DNA of 64,000 nucleotides from Glo-17 sp964637835 (lineage in GTDB: Bacteria; Krumholzibacteriota; Krumholzibacteriia; LZORAL124-64-63): assembly GCA_964637835.1 (NCBI GenBank), contig CAZWYF010000002.1:62001-126000 (forward strand). Reading direction: 5' to 3'. The notes beneath the pieces are model-generated. The model was not told the origin of the DNA, made no database searches, and saw nothing but the letters and a program-made list of their open reading frames with translations. How positions within the stretch are numbered: the first letter of the stretch is position 1; each line of letters starts with the position of its first letter. A program made the translations under genes and the position numbers. Shown here piece by piece: positions 43,958 to 51,723 of the stretch.

Positions 43958-44069
43958 TCCGCGCTACGGTTCCTGCGTCCTGGGAGGAGTCCTGGACGTG
44001 CGCTGGCTGCCGCGGCTCCGGTTCGCTCCTCCCGCCCCGAGAGACCCGCTTTCCCATGGGGAGAACGAC

Positions 44070-45815
44070 ATGCGGAACTTGCTGCGGACGTCCCTGGTGG
44101 TCCTGACCCTGATCGCGCTGGCCGCCGGCGCGCAGGCCCAGGTGCCCACCGCCAAGAACATCATCGTCTTCATCAGCGACGGCTGGGGCCAGTCCCAGCT
44201 CGACGCCACCGCCTACTGGAACGGTGAGCGCGCGAGCTACGAGAGCTGGGCCAGCACCCACATGAGCACCTACTCCTACGTCCGACCCTCCGACAACCCG
44301 CCCTACGGCGACGGCAGCTTCGAGGGCATCCACGGGTACGACCCCGCGCTGGCCTGGAGCGACTGGTGGTACCACCAGAACTTCGCCACCGACTCGGCCG
44401 CGGCCGGCACCGCCATGGCCACCGGCCAGAAGACCTACAACGGCGCCATCTGCTGGAGCGTCGATGATCAGCCCATCGAGAATTATTTCGAGTTCGCCGA
44501 GGCGGCCGGCAAGGCCACCGGTACGGTCACCAGCGTCCAGCTGAACCATGCCACGCCGGCGACTCACCGCGCCCACAATCCGGCTCGCGGCAACTACGCG
44601 GCCATCGCCCAGGAGATGATCGAGGACTCGGGACTGGACGTCATCATGGGCGCCGGTCATCCAAACTACGACCACGACGGCCAGTGGGATGCCGGTGATC
44701 CGACCGTCCCCGGCGACTGGCGGCACGTGGGTGGCCACGAGCTCTGGAACGAGCTCCTGGCCGGCACCGCCGGCGGCAGCGAGCCCTGGACCCTCATCGA
44801 CCAGAAGGCCGACTTCGAGGCGCTGGCCGACGGCACCCTGGTCCTCGATCGCGTCGTCGGCGTGGCCCAGGTGGCCAGCACCCTGCAGCACAACCGCGCG
44901 GGCTATCCGGACGACAACGCGCCGGACGCCCCCTACACCGATCCCTTCGTGCCCAACGTGCCCACCCTGGCGACCATGACCGCCGGCGCGCTCAACGTCC
45001 TGGGCCAGGATCCCGACGGCTTCGTCGTGATGGTCGAGGGCGGCGCCGTGGACTGGTCCGGCCATGGCCGCGCCATGGAGCGCCTCATCGAGGAGCAGGA
45101 CGATTTCAACGCGGCCGTCGAGGCGGCCATCGCCTGGGTCGAGGCCCACAGCAGCTGGGACGAGACCCTGATCATGGTCACCGGCGATCACGAGACCGGC
45201 GGCCTGTTCGGCCCCGGCGTCGACCCCGAGGACGAGAGCACCTGGTTCGCGCCCATCGTCGACAACGGTCCGGGCAACGTGCCAGGCTTCTATTACTACT
45301 CCGCCCCTGGTCAGGACTGGCAGAATCCCACCGGCTCCGCCGGCCACACCAACCTGCTGGTGCCCTTCTTCGTGCGCGGCGCCGGGGCCGAGGTCCTGCT
45401 CGGCCACGCCGACGAGGTCGACCCGGTGGTGGGCAGCTACATCGACAACACCGAGGTCGCCCTGACCTGCTTCGATCTGATCTCCGGGACCGTGCCGGTG
45501 GAGAACCCCGACCTGCCCGGCGACGAGGTGCCCGTGGTCGCGCGGAGCCTGGAGCAGAACTACCCCAACCCGTTCAATCCCCAGACCACCATCGCCTTCG
45601 ACCTGCCCCGCAGCGAGGCCGTGCGCCTGGAGATCGTCGACATGCAGGGCCGCCACGTGCGCACCCTGGTGGACGGGACCCGTGGGGCCGGACACCACAC
45701 GGTGGTCTGGGACGGAACCGACCGGACCGGCCGTCGCGTGGCCAGCGGCACCTACGTCTATCGCCTGAACACCGAGAGCCTGGTCCAGAGCAAGACCATG
45801 GCCCTGGTGAAGTAG
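44070..45815 (+). CDS. secreted alkaline phosphatase with FlgD-like sorting domain
   Basis: A 581-residue PhoA-superfamily enzyme. Signal peptide 1-23. The metal site starts with NIIVFISDGWG; the nucleophile is Ser 109 in ATDSAAAGTAMATG; further ligands are in TGDHETGG and GSAGHTN. The catalytic domain fills about 24-470. The last about 95 residues form a FlgD/T9SS-like domain (NPFNPQTTIAF to QSKTMALVK). It hydrolyses phosphomonoesters in the periplasm or outside. Its place inside the glucan locus suggests it may strip phosphate from phosphorylated sugars, but that is inference. The ATG follows GGGGAGA; the longer frame upstream has no site. Confidence 0.93.
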   Translation: MRNLLRTSLVVLTLIALAAGAQAQVPTAKNIIVFISDGWGQSQLDATAYWNGERASYESWASTHMSTYSYVRPSDNPPYGDGSFEGIHGYDPALAWSDWWYHQNFATDSAAAGTAMATGQKTYNGAICWSVDDQPIENYFEFAEAAGKATGTVTSVQLNHATPATHRAHNPARGNYAAIAQEMIEDSGLDVIMGAGHPNYDHDGQWDAGDPTVPGDWRHVGGHELWNELLAGTAGGSEPWTLIDQKADFEALADGTLVLDRVVGVAQVASTLQHNRAGYPDDNAPDAPYTDPFVPNVPTLATMTAGALNVLGQDPDGFVVMVEGGAVDWSGHGRAMERLIEEQDDFNAAVEAAIAWVEAHSSWDETLIMVTGDHETGGLFGPGVDPEDESTWFAPIVDNGPGNVPGFYYYSAPGQDWQNPTGSAGHTNLLVPFFVRGAGAEVLLGHADEVDPVVGSYIDNTEVALTCFDLISGTVPVENPDLPGDEVPVVARSLEQNYPNPFNPQTTIAFDLPRSEAVRLEIVDMQGRHVRTLVDGTRGAGHHTVVWDGTDRTGRRVASGTYVYRLNTESLVQSKTMALVK

Positions 45816-45843
45816 CCACCATCTCCTCCCGGGGGAGGTCGCG

Positions 45844-45869
45844 GGGGCCCCGGCCACGGCCGGGGCCCC
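45844..45869 (+). terminator. hairpin after the phosphatase gene
   Basis: A 12-bp all-GC stem (45844-45855 with 45858-45869) with a two-base apex. A smaller CCTCCCGGGGGAGG hairpin precedes it. No U-tract. Confidence 0.6.
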
Positions 45870-45922
45870 GCCGGAACCACGTCCCCCGGCATCCGCCCCC
45901 CTCGGCCCGGAGGTCCTTCGAC

Positions 45923-47293
45923 ATGGCTCGCCGCCTGGTTCCGTTCTCGACCGCCACCCTCCTCCTCCTGCTCTGGGGGCTCACCGCGCTCGGGGGGTGC
46001 GACCGGCACCGCGTGCCGTCGAGCGGCCACGGAGGCGGCGACACCTTCACCGGACAGGTGCTCTACCAGATCAACATCGCGGAATTCAGCACCGCCGGCA
46101 CCCTCGATGGTGCCATCGCGCACCTGGACGGGCTCCAGGAGCTCGGCATCGAGATCCTCGTGCTCAATCCCATCCATCCGGCCGGCGGGCTGCCGGGAGA
46201 CACCACCGCGGCCCACCCCTACGCCGTCCGTGACCACCTCGCCGTGGCGCCAGAGCTCGGCGACGTGGCGGCATTCGAGCGCTTCTGCGCTGCCGCGCAT
46301 GCTCGTGGCCAGCGTGTCCTGCTCGACATGGTGCTCAACCATGGTTCCCTCGACCACGCCGAGATCCTGCAGCATCCGGAGTACTTCCTTCGCGACCAGG
46401 CCGGCCAGCCCACGCGCGAGGTCGCTGCCTGGCGGACCATCGCCGACTTCGATCACGACGATGCCGGCGCCCGCGCCTACCTCGAACGCGTCCTGCGCAC
46501 CTGGGCGCAACGAGGAGCCGACGGTTTCCGGTGTCTGCACGCCGACCTCGTACCGGCCGGGTTCTGGAGGGACGCGCTCGCCGCCGCGAGGCGTGCGCGA
46601 CCTGGCCTCCGCCTCATCGCCGATTCCCGGGATCCGGGGCACCTGGCGGTGGGCTTCGACGCCATCCTGCGTCCGCAGTACCTGGAGGCCTGCCGCTTCG
46701 CGATGATGGACGACTTCGCCCAGCGTGGGCTTCACGAGGACCTCTGGCTGGCGGCCGCGGACACCAGCATCGTCGAGCGGGGGGCAGCGATCCACTTCCT
46801 GGAGGACCGGTTCGGCGAGCGTGCGGCCAGGGCGTTCTCCTGGCCGCACGGCATCGGATACGTGGTGGCCATGTTGACCCTGCCGGGCCATCCCCAGCTC
46901 TACAGCGGGCAGGAGTGGGGGGCGACGCAGCCGCCGCGGTTGCACCGCCCGGTGCCCCTGGATCGCACCGCGCGCGATGCGCGCTGGGAGTCTCTCTATC
47001 GCGAGCTGCTGGGATTGCGGCATCGCAGCGACGCCGTGCGGCAGGGGGAGACCCGGCGCGTGCCCTGTGACGAGCAGGGGGTCCTGGTCTACCTCCGCGA
47101 GTCCCCGGAGGAGACGGTGCTGGTGGCCGTGAACCTGTCGGAGTTCCAGCCCACCGTGGCGCTGCCGGTAGCGGTGACCGGGAAACGGTGGCGAAGATGG
47201 TCGTCCGGGGCCTTCGCCGCCGATCCTGAGGAGATCCCGGCCGATCTGACCCTCGCGCCCCGCAGCTGGCGCGTGTGGCGGGAAGGACCCTGA
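45923..47293 (+). CDS. catalytically degenerate GH13-like lipoprotein
   Basis: A 456-residue alpha-amylase-fold lipoprotein, lipobox LGGC with Cys at 26. The barrel is recognisable (GQVLYQINIAEFSTAGTLDG, LGIEILVLNPIHPAGG, LLDMVLNHGSLDH, YSGQEWG) and a C-terminal beta-domain is present. All three catalytic positions are changed: GFRCLHAD has Leu 205 where the nucleophile Asp belongs, LIADSRD has Asp 234 for the acid/base Glu, and FLEDRF has Phe 297 (and Arg 296) for the NHD motif. The structural region I is kept. It is probably a binding or regulatory pseudoenzyme of the starch locus; the frame is fully open, so it is not a decayed gene. ATG follows CCGGAGG. Confidence 0.82.
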   Translation: MARRLVPFSTATLLLLLWGLTALGGCDRHRVPSSGHGGGDTFTGQVLYQINIAEFSTAGTLDGAIAHLDGLQELGIEILVLNPIHPAGGLPGDTTAAHPYAVRDHLAVAPELGDVAAFERFCAAAHARGQRVLLDMVLNHGSLDHAEILQHPEYFLRDQAGQPTREVAAWRTIADFDHDDAGARAYLERVLRTWAQRGADGFRCLHADLVPAGFWRDALAAARRARPGLRLIADSRDPGHLAVGFDAILRPQYLEACRFAMMDDFAQRGLHEDLWLAAADTSIVERGAAIHFLEDRFGERAARAFSWPHGIGYVVAMLTLPGHPQLYSGQEWGATQPPRLHRPVPLDRTARDARWESLYRELLGLRHRSDAVRQGETRRVPCDEQGVLVYLRESPEETVLVAVNLSEFQPTVALPVAVTGKRWRRWSSGAFAADPEEIPADLTLAPRSWRVWREGP

Positions 47294-47331
47294 GGTCCGA
47301 CCGATCCCGAAGCGACGGCAGGCCGTCCGGC

Positions 47332-48513
47332 TCAGTCCAGCCGCAGGATCCGGTCGACGAACACCTGACTTCCCGCGCGGACCCGCAGGAGGTAGACCCC
47401 GGCGGGTGCGCGCCGGCCCCCGTCCTGGCGGCCGTCCCAGCGGAGGTCATGCACGCCGGCCGGCCACGATCCCCGCGACACGCGTGCCACGCGGCGACCG
47501 CGCAGGTCGAAGATGTCGGCCTGCACCAGCGCTGCGGCGGACAGCTCGAGACGCCAGTGGGCCGTCCCGGACGCCGGCGCCGGGCCCGCGCGCCGGAGTC
47601 GAGCCGCGGCGGCCGGCGTTCCCGCGGCCGTGGGCAACCCCACCCGCTCGGTGGCCAGCGGCGGCGCGGCGAGGTCGGTCAGGACCTGGGCGCCGGCGGC
47701 GGCATCGCCACGCAGGCGCCAGGCCAGCCAGCCCGTCACCAGGCGCCGCGTGAGGGCCTGCTGGCTCGCCGACGGCAACGTCGGCGGGCACCAGGACTCC
47801 CCACCCAGGCACGCCGGCGAGGGCTCGGCGAAACTGCAGTGTCCGCCGCCGAGCACCAGCGCCAGCGCGCGCGTGGACGAGCCGAGGGCGGTGAAGAGCG
47901 GCTGTTGATGCTCCGCTGGCGGCGTCACGCAGTCCAGCTCGCCGGCGAGGATGAGCGCCGGAGCCTGCACGTCCGGAGCCCGGCCGATCATGGAGGGACG
48001 GGGTCGTTCCTGGGGCGCGAGCAGGGCCAGAACGCCGGCCAGGGGGTCGTCCGCGGCGGCCACCACGGCGGCGCCCCCCCCGAGGCTGTGACCGACCAGG
48101 GCATGGGGGCCGGACGACCGGGCCGGCAGATCCGCCGGCAGGTCCGGATGCCCCTGGCGCAGGGCCGAGGCCAGGAACGTCATGTCCGCGGCGAGGGCGG
48201 CCTGGTCGCCGGGCAGACCCATCTCGGTGGTCGGCAGGGCCACCAGCCAGCCGGTCCCGGCCAGGGTGTCGGCCAGGGCGGCGTAATGCTCCCAGCCCGT
48301 GAGGGTGGCGTGGGCGAGCACCACCACCGGGCAGGGGGCCGTGGCGGCGGGATCGGCCACCAGGACCGCGGTCACCGGACGATCCGGTCGCTCGGGATCG
48401 TTCAGGCCCACCGGCCACTGGCGGGGCGAGGCCATCGCCACCGCGGAGAGGAGCACGGGGAGCAGCAGGCCGACCAGGGCGGCGGCATGATGATGGCGGC
48501 GATCAGCACTCAT
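47332..48513 (-). CDS. secreted alpha/beta hydrolase with FlgD-like sorting domain
   Basis: A 393-residue hydrolase of the chlorophyllase/dienelactone hydrolase-like group. Signal peptide about 1-28. Nucleophile Ser 143 in VGHSLGGG, Asp 194 in GELDCVTPP and His 225 in GGGHCSF make the triad. The oxyanion region is VVLAHATLTGW. After about residue 310 a shorter FlgD-like domain follows (FDLRGRRVARV, AGVHDLRWDGR, ending VDRILRLD). It is an esterase or lipase by family; the substrate is not visible. It is convergent with the GH13-like gene, 38 bases apart. Confidence 0.85.
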   Translation of the reverse strand: MSADRRHHHAAALVGLLLPVLLSAVAMASPRQWPVGLNDPERPDRPVTAVLVADPAATAPCPVVVLAHATLTGWEHYAALADTLAGTGWLVALPTTEMGLPGDQAALAADMTFLASALRQGHPDLPADLPARSSGPHALVGHSLGGGAAVVAAADDPLAGVLALLAPQERPRPSMIGRAPDVQAPALILAGELDCVTPPAEHQQPLFTALGSSTRALALVLGGGHCSFAEPSPACLGGESWCPPTLPSASQQALTRRLVTGWLAWRLRGDAAAGAQVLTDLAAPPLATERVGLPTAAGTPAAAARLRRAGPAPASGTAHWRLELSAAALVQADIFDLRGRRVARVSRGSWPAGVHDLRWDGRQDGGRRAPAGVYLLRVRAGSQVFVDRILRLD

Positions 48514-48592
48514 GGGCGGTCACGGCGCGGGGGCGTCGCGCCGGTGGACAGGATACCCGGAATCCCGGTCGCTGTCAGCAGGCCGGTTCCTG

Positions 48593-49219
48593 TCAGGAGG
48601 CCGGCGGGGTGGCGGGATCGAAGTCCGCGAGGTCGGCATCGATCTCGGCCAGGCGCCGCCGGGCCCACTCGTCCTCCCGGTGCCGGAGTCCCCGGGCCAG
48701 CAGGCCGAGGGCGACCGCCAGCAGCAGGGTGCTGGCCAGATCCAGCCAGGGGAGCGTCGCCGGCGGGAGCAGATGCAATTCGCGCAGCACCACCTTCAGG
48801 AGCAGCACCGCTGCCGCGGCCTGCAGGACGTGCCGGCGGAAGGGGGCCACCTGTCGGCGCGTCGCCAGCGCCAGCAGCGACAGCAGGACGGCCTTGGGGA
48901 TCACCAGCTGCAGGTAGATCCAGGCACCCGGTCCGGAGCCGAGCAGCCCGGCCACCAGGCCGGCCAGCTGGGCGAGGAACACGGCCCCGGCGGCGACCGC
49001 CAGGGTGGTCAGCCAGGGACGCAGGCCCGAGAGGATCAGGCCCACGCCGCTGAGGGCCAGGCCCAGGCCCCAGATCGACCAGCCGGGATCGCCGCCGCCC
49101 TGCAGGCGGGCCAGCACCGGCGCGGTGGCGGTGGCCATGGCGCCGGCGAGCAGGACGGAACTGGGGCGCACCCCGGCGCGGATCCGTCGCCAGGCAGGGT
49201 CGTGATCACCGAGTGGCAT
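48593..49219 (-). CDS. hypothetical integral membrane protein
   Basis: A 208-residue protein with about six membrane helices (roughly residues 20-160) and a charged C-terminal tail (RHREDEWARRRLAEIDADLADF). No family was recognised. The ATG at 49219 follows AGGAG; an upstream ATG would overlap the divergent kinase gene and lacks a site. It is separated by 79 bases from the hydrolase gene downstream. Confidence 0.65.
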   Translation of the reverse strand: MPLGDHDPAWRRIRAGVRPSSVLLAGAMATATAPVLARLQGGGDPGWSIWGLGLALSGVGLILSGLRPWLTTLAVAAGAVFLAQLAGLVAGLLGSGPGAWIYLQLVIPKAVLLSLLALATRRQVAPFRRHVLQAAAAVLLLKVVLRELHLLPPATLPWLDLASTLLLAVALGLLARGLRHREDEWARRRLAEIDADLADFDPATPPAS

Positions 49220-49304
49220 GAGTGGCGGCTCCTGAACGGCCCCGCGGGACGGCACGAGGCGTCCGTTGTGGACGCGTGGCCTGGGGCGAGCTAAGTTTCC
49301 GCCC

Positions 49305-49856
49305 ATGAAGATCGCGTTCATGGGCACTCACGGGGTGGGCAAGACCACCCTCTGCTTCGAGCTGGCCGCGGCGCTCAAGCGCCTGGATCTGAGCGTCGAC
49401 CTGGTCAAGGAGGTGGCGCGACGCTGTCCGCTGCCCATCAACCAGGAGACCACCCGGGATGCCCAGCTCTGGATCCTGCACTCCCAGATCGCCGCCGAGC
49501 TGGACCATGCGGCCCGCTACGAGGTGATCGTCTGCGATCGGGCGGTGCTTGACAACTATGCCTACCTGGTCAACGCCGCGGGCCGGCACCCGCACCTCGA
49601 GGACCTGATCCGCGAGTGGCTGCGCAGCTACCACCTGCTGGTCAAGGTGCCGGTGATCGCACCGCCGAGCTACGATGGCACGCGTGACGTCTCCATCACC
49701 TTCCAGCTGGCCATCGACCGGATCATCGAGGACCTGCTGCAGGAGTACGGCGCGCCCTGCCTGCGCCTGCCCGCCGGCGACCGTTCCGGCTGGGTGTCGG
49801 CGGTCCTCGGCGCCCTGGATCTGCCCCCGCGCGCGCCCCAGCTGGACCTCTTCTGA
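49305..49856 (+). CDS. small P-loop kinase/NTPase (AAA_28/NadR-like)
   Basis: A 183-residue P-loop protein. Walker A GTHGVGKTT is at residues 7-15, the Asp-Arg pair in VIVCDRAVLDNYAYL resembles the nucleotide-kinase Walker B of NadR-like kinases, and a C-terminal helix carries the lid (QLAIDRIIEDLLQEYG). The family includes ribosylnicotinamide kinase domains and uncharacterised ATPases, so a small-molecule kinase is plausible but the substrate is unknown. The ATG at 49305 is chosen because MKIAFMGTHG fits the family start. Confidence 0.8.
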   Translation: MKIAFMGTHGVGKTTLCFELAAALKRLDLSVDLVKEVARRCPLPINQETTRDAQLWILHSQIAAELDHAARYEVIVCDRAVLDNYAYLVNAAGRHPHLEDLIREWLRSYHLLVKVPVIAPPSYDGTRDVSITFQLAIDRIIEDLLQEYGAPCLRLPAGDRSGWVSAVLGALDLPPRAPQLDLF

Positions 49857-50094
49857 GCCCCGGAACGCCCGGCGAACCCCCGGTTCTCCGTCGTTCTTGA
49901 TATCGGACTTGCAACGTGGGATATCTGTGTCCATCTTGACGGTGCGCCCCGGCCCGGACCTTGCTCCAGCACGGAGGAACTTTCTCCTGCCGCGGGTTTT
50001 GCAAGGAGATGGACGTCGCCGCGGGCGGCGGTCCCGACAGTGACCCGGCGCGGCCGCCGCGGCCGCCGACCATAGATCGCAGACGGAGCATCCC

Positions 50095-50982
50095 TTGACG
50101 CTGATCCAGATCCCCCCCGTCGCCGACGGCCTCCGCGTCATGACGTTCAACCTGCTGGCGGCTTCCAAGAAGCGCCGTCGCTACCCGTGGGAACAGCGCC
50201 TGCAGGGCATCGTGGACGTGTTCGAGCAGCAGCGCCCCGACGTGGTGGGCACCCAGGAGGCCAACCTCGCGCAGCTCAACGACCTCCGCGAGCGCCTGCC
50301 GGATTACGACTACACCGGCGAGGCCAACCTGGGCCCCGGCCGGGCCGAGCACACCGACGCCTGGTACAACGCCATCTTCTACCGCCGCGACCGGATCCGG
50401 CGCCTGCCCACCCCGGGCGAGTCGTTCTGGCTGTCGCCGCGGCCGCTGGAGCCAGCCAGCCGCTTCGTGCTGGCCTCGCGGCCGCGCCTGGCGGTGTGGT
50501 CGTTCCTCGAGCATCGCCCCACGGGACGACCCCTGCTCTTCGGCACCACGCACCTGGAGGCCTTCCTGCCGGGGCATCGCCGCCATGGCGCGCTGCTGCT
50601 GCAGCAGTACATCCAGCGGAAGCTCGCCGAGATGGGCGAGGAGATGCCCGTCTTCCTCACCGGCGACTTCAACGCCGCGGCCAATACCCGGGAGATCCGG
50701 GCGCTGGCCGAGCAGACCGCCGACCGTGCGGGCCTGCTCGACGCCTGGAGCGCGGCCGGCGGGATCGAGGGCCGCCCCGGCGCCACCTTCCGGGGCCTGG
50801 GCCTGCGTGATCGTCTGGGCAATCTGCTTTTCGGCCCCCGCCGCATCGACTACGTGTTCTACCGTCCGCAGCTGGAGGTCCGCAGCGTCTCGCGGGTCGA
50901 TTTCGATCGCCTGAGCACGCTGGGCGCGCCGCCGCCCTCGGACCACTTCCCCGTGATGGCCGAGTTCCGGCTCGCCAGCTGA
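50095..50982 (+). CDS. endonuclease/exonuclease/phosphatase family hydrolase
   Basis: A 295-residue metal-dependent hydrolase of the EEP (DNase I-like) fold. Active-site residues are visible: Asn in MTFNLL near 19, Glu 55 in VGTQEAN, His in GTTHLEA, Asp/Asn in LTGDFNAA, and Asp 283-His 284 in PSDHFPVM. There is no signal peptide. Members hydrolyse phosphodiesters of nucleic acids or lipids, or sugar phosphates. The TTG start is supported by GGAG six bases upstream; the next in-frame ATG would cut off the Asn strand. Confidence 0.85.
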   Translation: MTLIQIPPVADGLRVMTFNLLAASKKRRRYPWEQRLQGIVDVFEQQRPDVVGTQEANLAQLNDLRERLPDYDYTGEANLGPGRAEHTDAWYNAIFYRRDRIRRLPTPGESFWLSPRPLEPASRFVLASRPRLAVWSFLEHRPTGRPLLFGTTHLEAFLPGHRRHGALLLQQYIQRKLAEMGEEMPVFLTGDFNAAANTREIRALAEQTADRAGLLDAWSAAGGIEGRPGATFRGLGLRDRLGNLLFGPRRIDYVFYRPQLEVRSVSRVDFDRLSTLGAPPPSDHFPVMAEFRLAS

Positions 50983-50999
50983 CGGCCTGTTCCGAGGGG

Positions 51000-51028
51000 G
51001 TTGCATCGGCGCCCCGGTCGGTTAGAAT
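51000..51028 (+). promoter_or_regulatory. promoter of the cupin gene
   Basis: TTGCAT at 51001-51006 and TAGAAT at 51023-51028 with a 16-base spacer. About 55 bases before the cupin ATG. Confidence 0.5.
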
Positions 51029-51083
51029 GGCACCAACCGCGGCCGGCCGTGGCCGCGAGTACGCTGAACGAAGGAGGGCATCC

Positions 51084-51443
51084 ATGGAGACGACGCGGAC
51101 CGAGCAGTTCGCAGGCTTGCTGCCCGAGGAGGTCCTCGCCCTTCCCAAGGTCGAGGTGCCCGTCGACGGCGTGACGGGCTTCGCCCTCAACGACGACGAG
51201 AAGCAGGTGGTCTTCTTCGTCTTCGAGGAAGGGGTCTCCTTCCCCGATCACGCGCACTGCGCCCAGCGCGGCACGGTCCTGAGCGGGGAGATGGTGATGG
51301 AACTCGACGGCCGGACCAACCTCTACCAGTCCGGCGACCATTATCACGTGCCCGAGAATACCCCGCATCGTACGGTCTTCTCGAAGCGGACCGTGCTGGT
51401 GGACCTCTCCGACGATCCTGCCCGGTATCCCGTGCGCCGCTGA
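51084..51443 (+). CDS. cupin-domain protein
   Basis: A 119-residue single-domain cupin. The first metal motif region is FPDHAHCAQRGTVLSGEM (His and His; the family Glu lies in the following strand), the second GDHYHVPENTPH. Lone cupins of this size bind a metal and either bind or isomerise small molecules; none can be named. The ATG follows AAGGAGGG at good distance. It has its own promoter and terminator. Confidence 0.82.
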   Translation: METTRTEQFAGLLPEEVLALPKVEVPVDGVTGFALNDDEKQVVFFVFEEGVSFPDHAHCAQRGTVLSGEMVMELDGRTNLYQSGDHYHVPENTPHRTVFSKRTVLVDLSDDPARYPVRR

Positions 51444-51469
51444 CCCGGCGCGCGACCGTCGTTCTCGCT

Positions 51470-51498
51470 GGCCGGCTCCGCCTGGGGCCGGCCTTCTC
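51470..51498 (+). terminator. intrinsic terminator after the cupin gene
   Basis: A seven-base stem GGCCGGC with GCCGGCC around a ten-base loop, followed by TTCTC. Confidence 0.55.
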
Positions 51499-51723
51499 AT
51501 GATCGGCCGCCCTCCCGCCGGCGTCTCGACGCGCGGCGCCGGCCGGATGGTCAGCGGGAGGCCGTCACGTCGGCGTGGGGGTGGCGACCGTGCGCCGACG
51601 TTGACGCGGCGCCCGGCGTTTGCCAGTGTTGCGGCGACCGCGGCCGGACGCGGGCCGCCGGGCGCGGCCGGTGGTGGCCGCCACCGCTCCCACGGAACCG
51701 TTTCCTCCGACCGAGGTCGTCCC

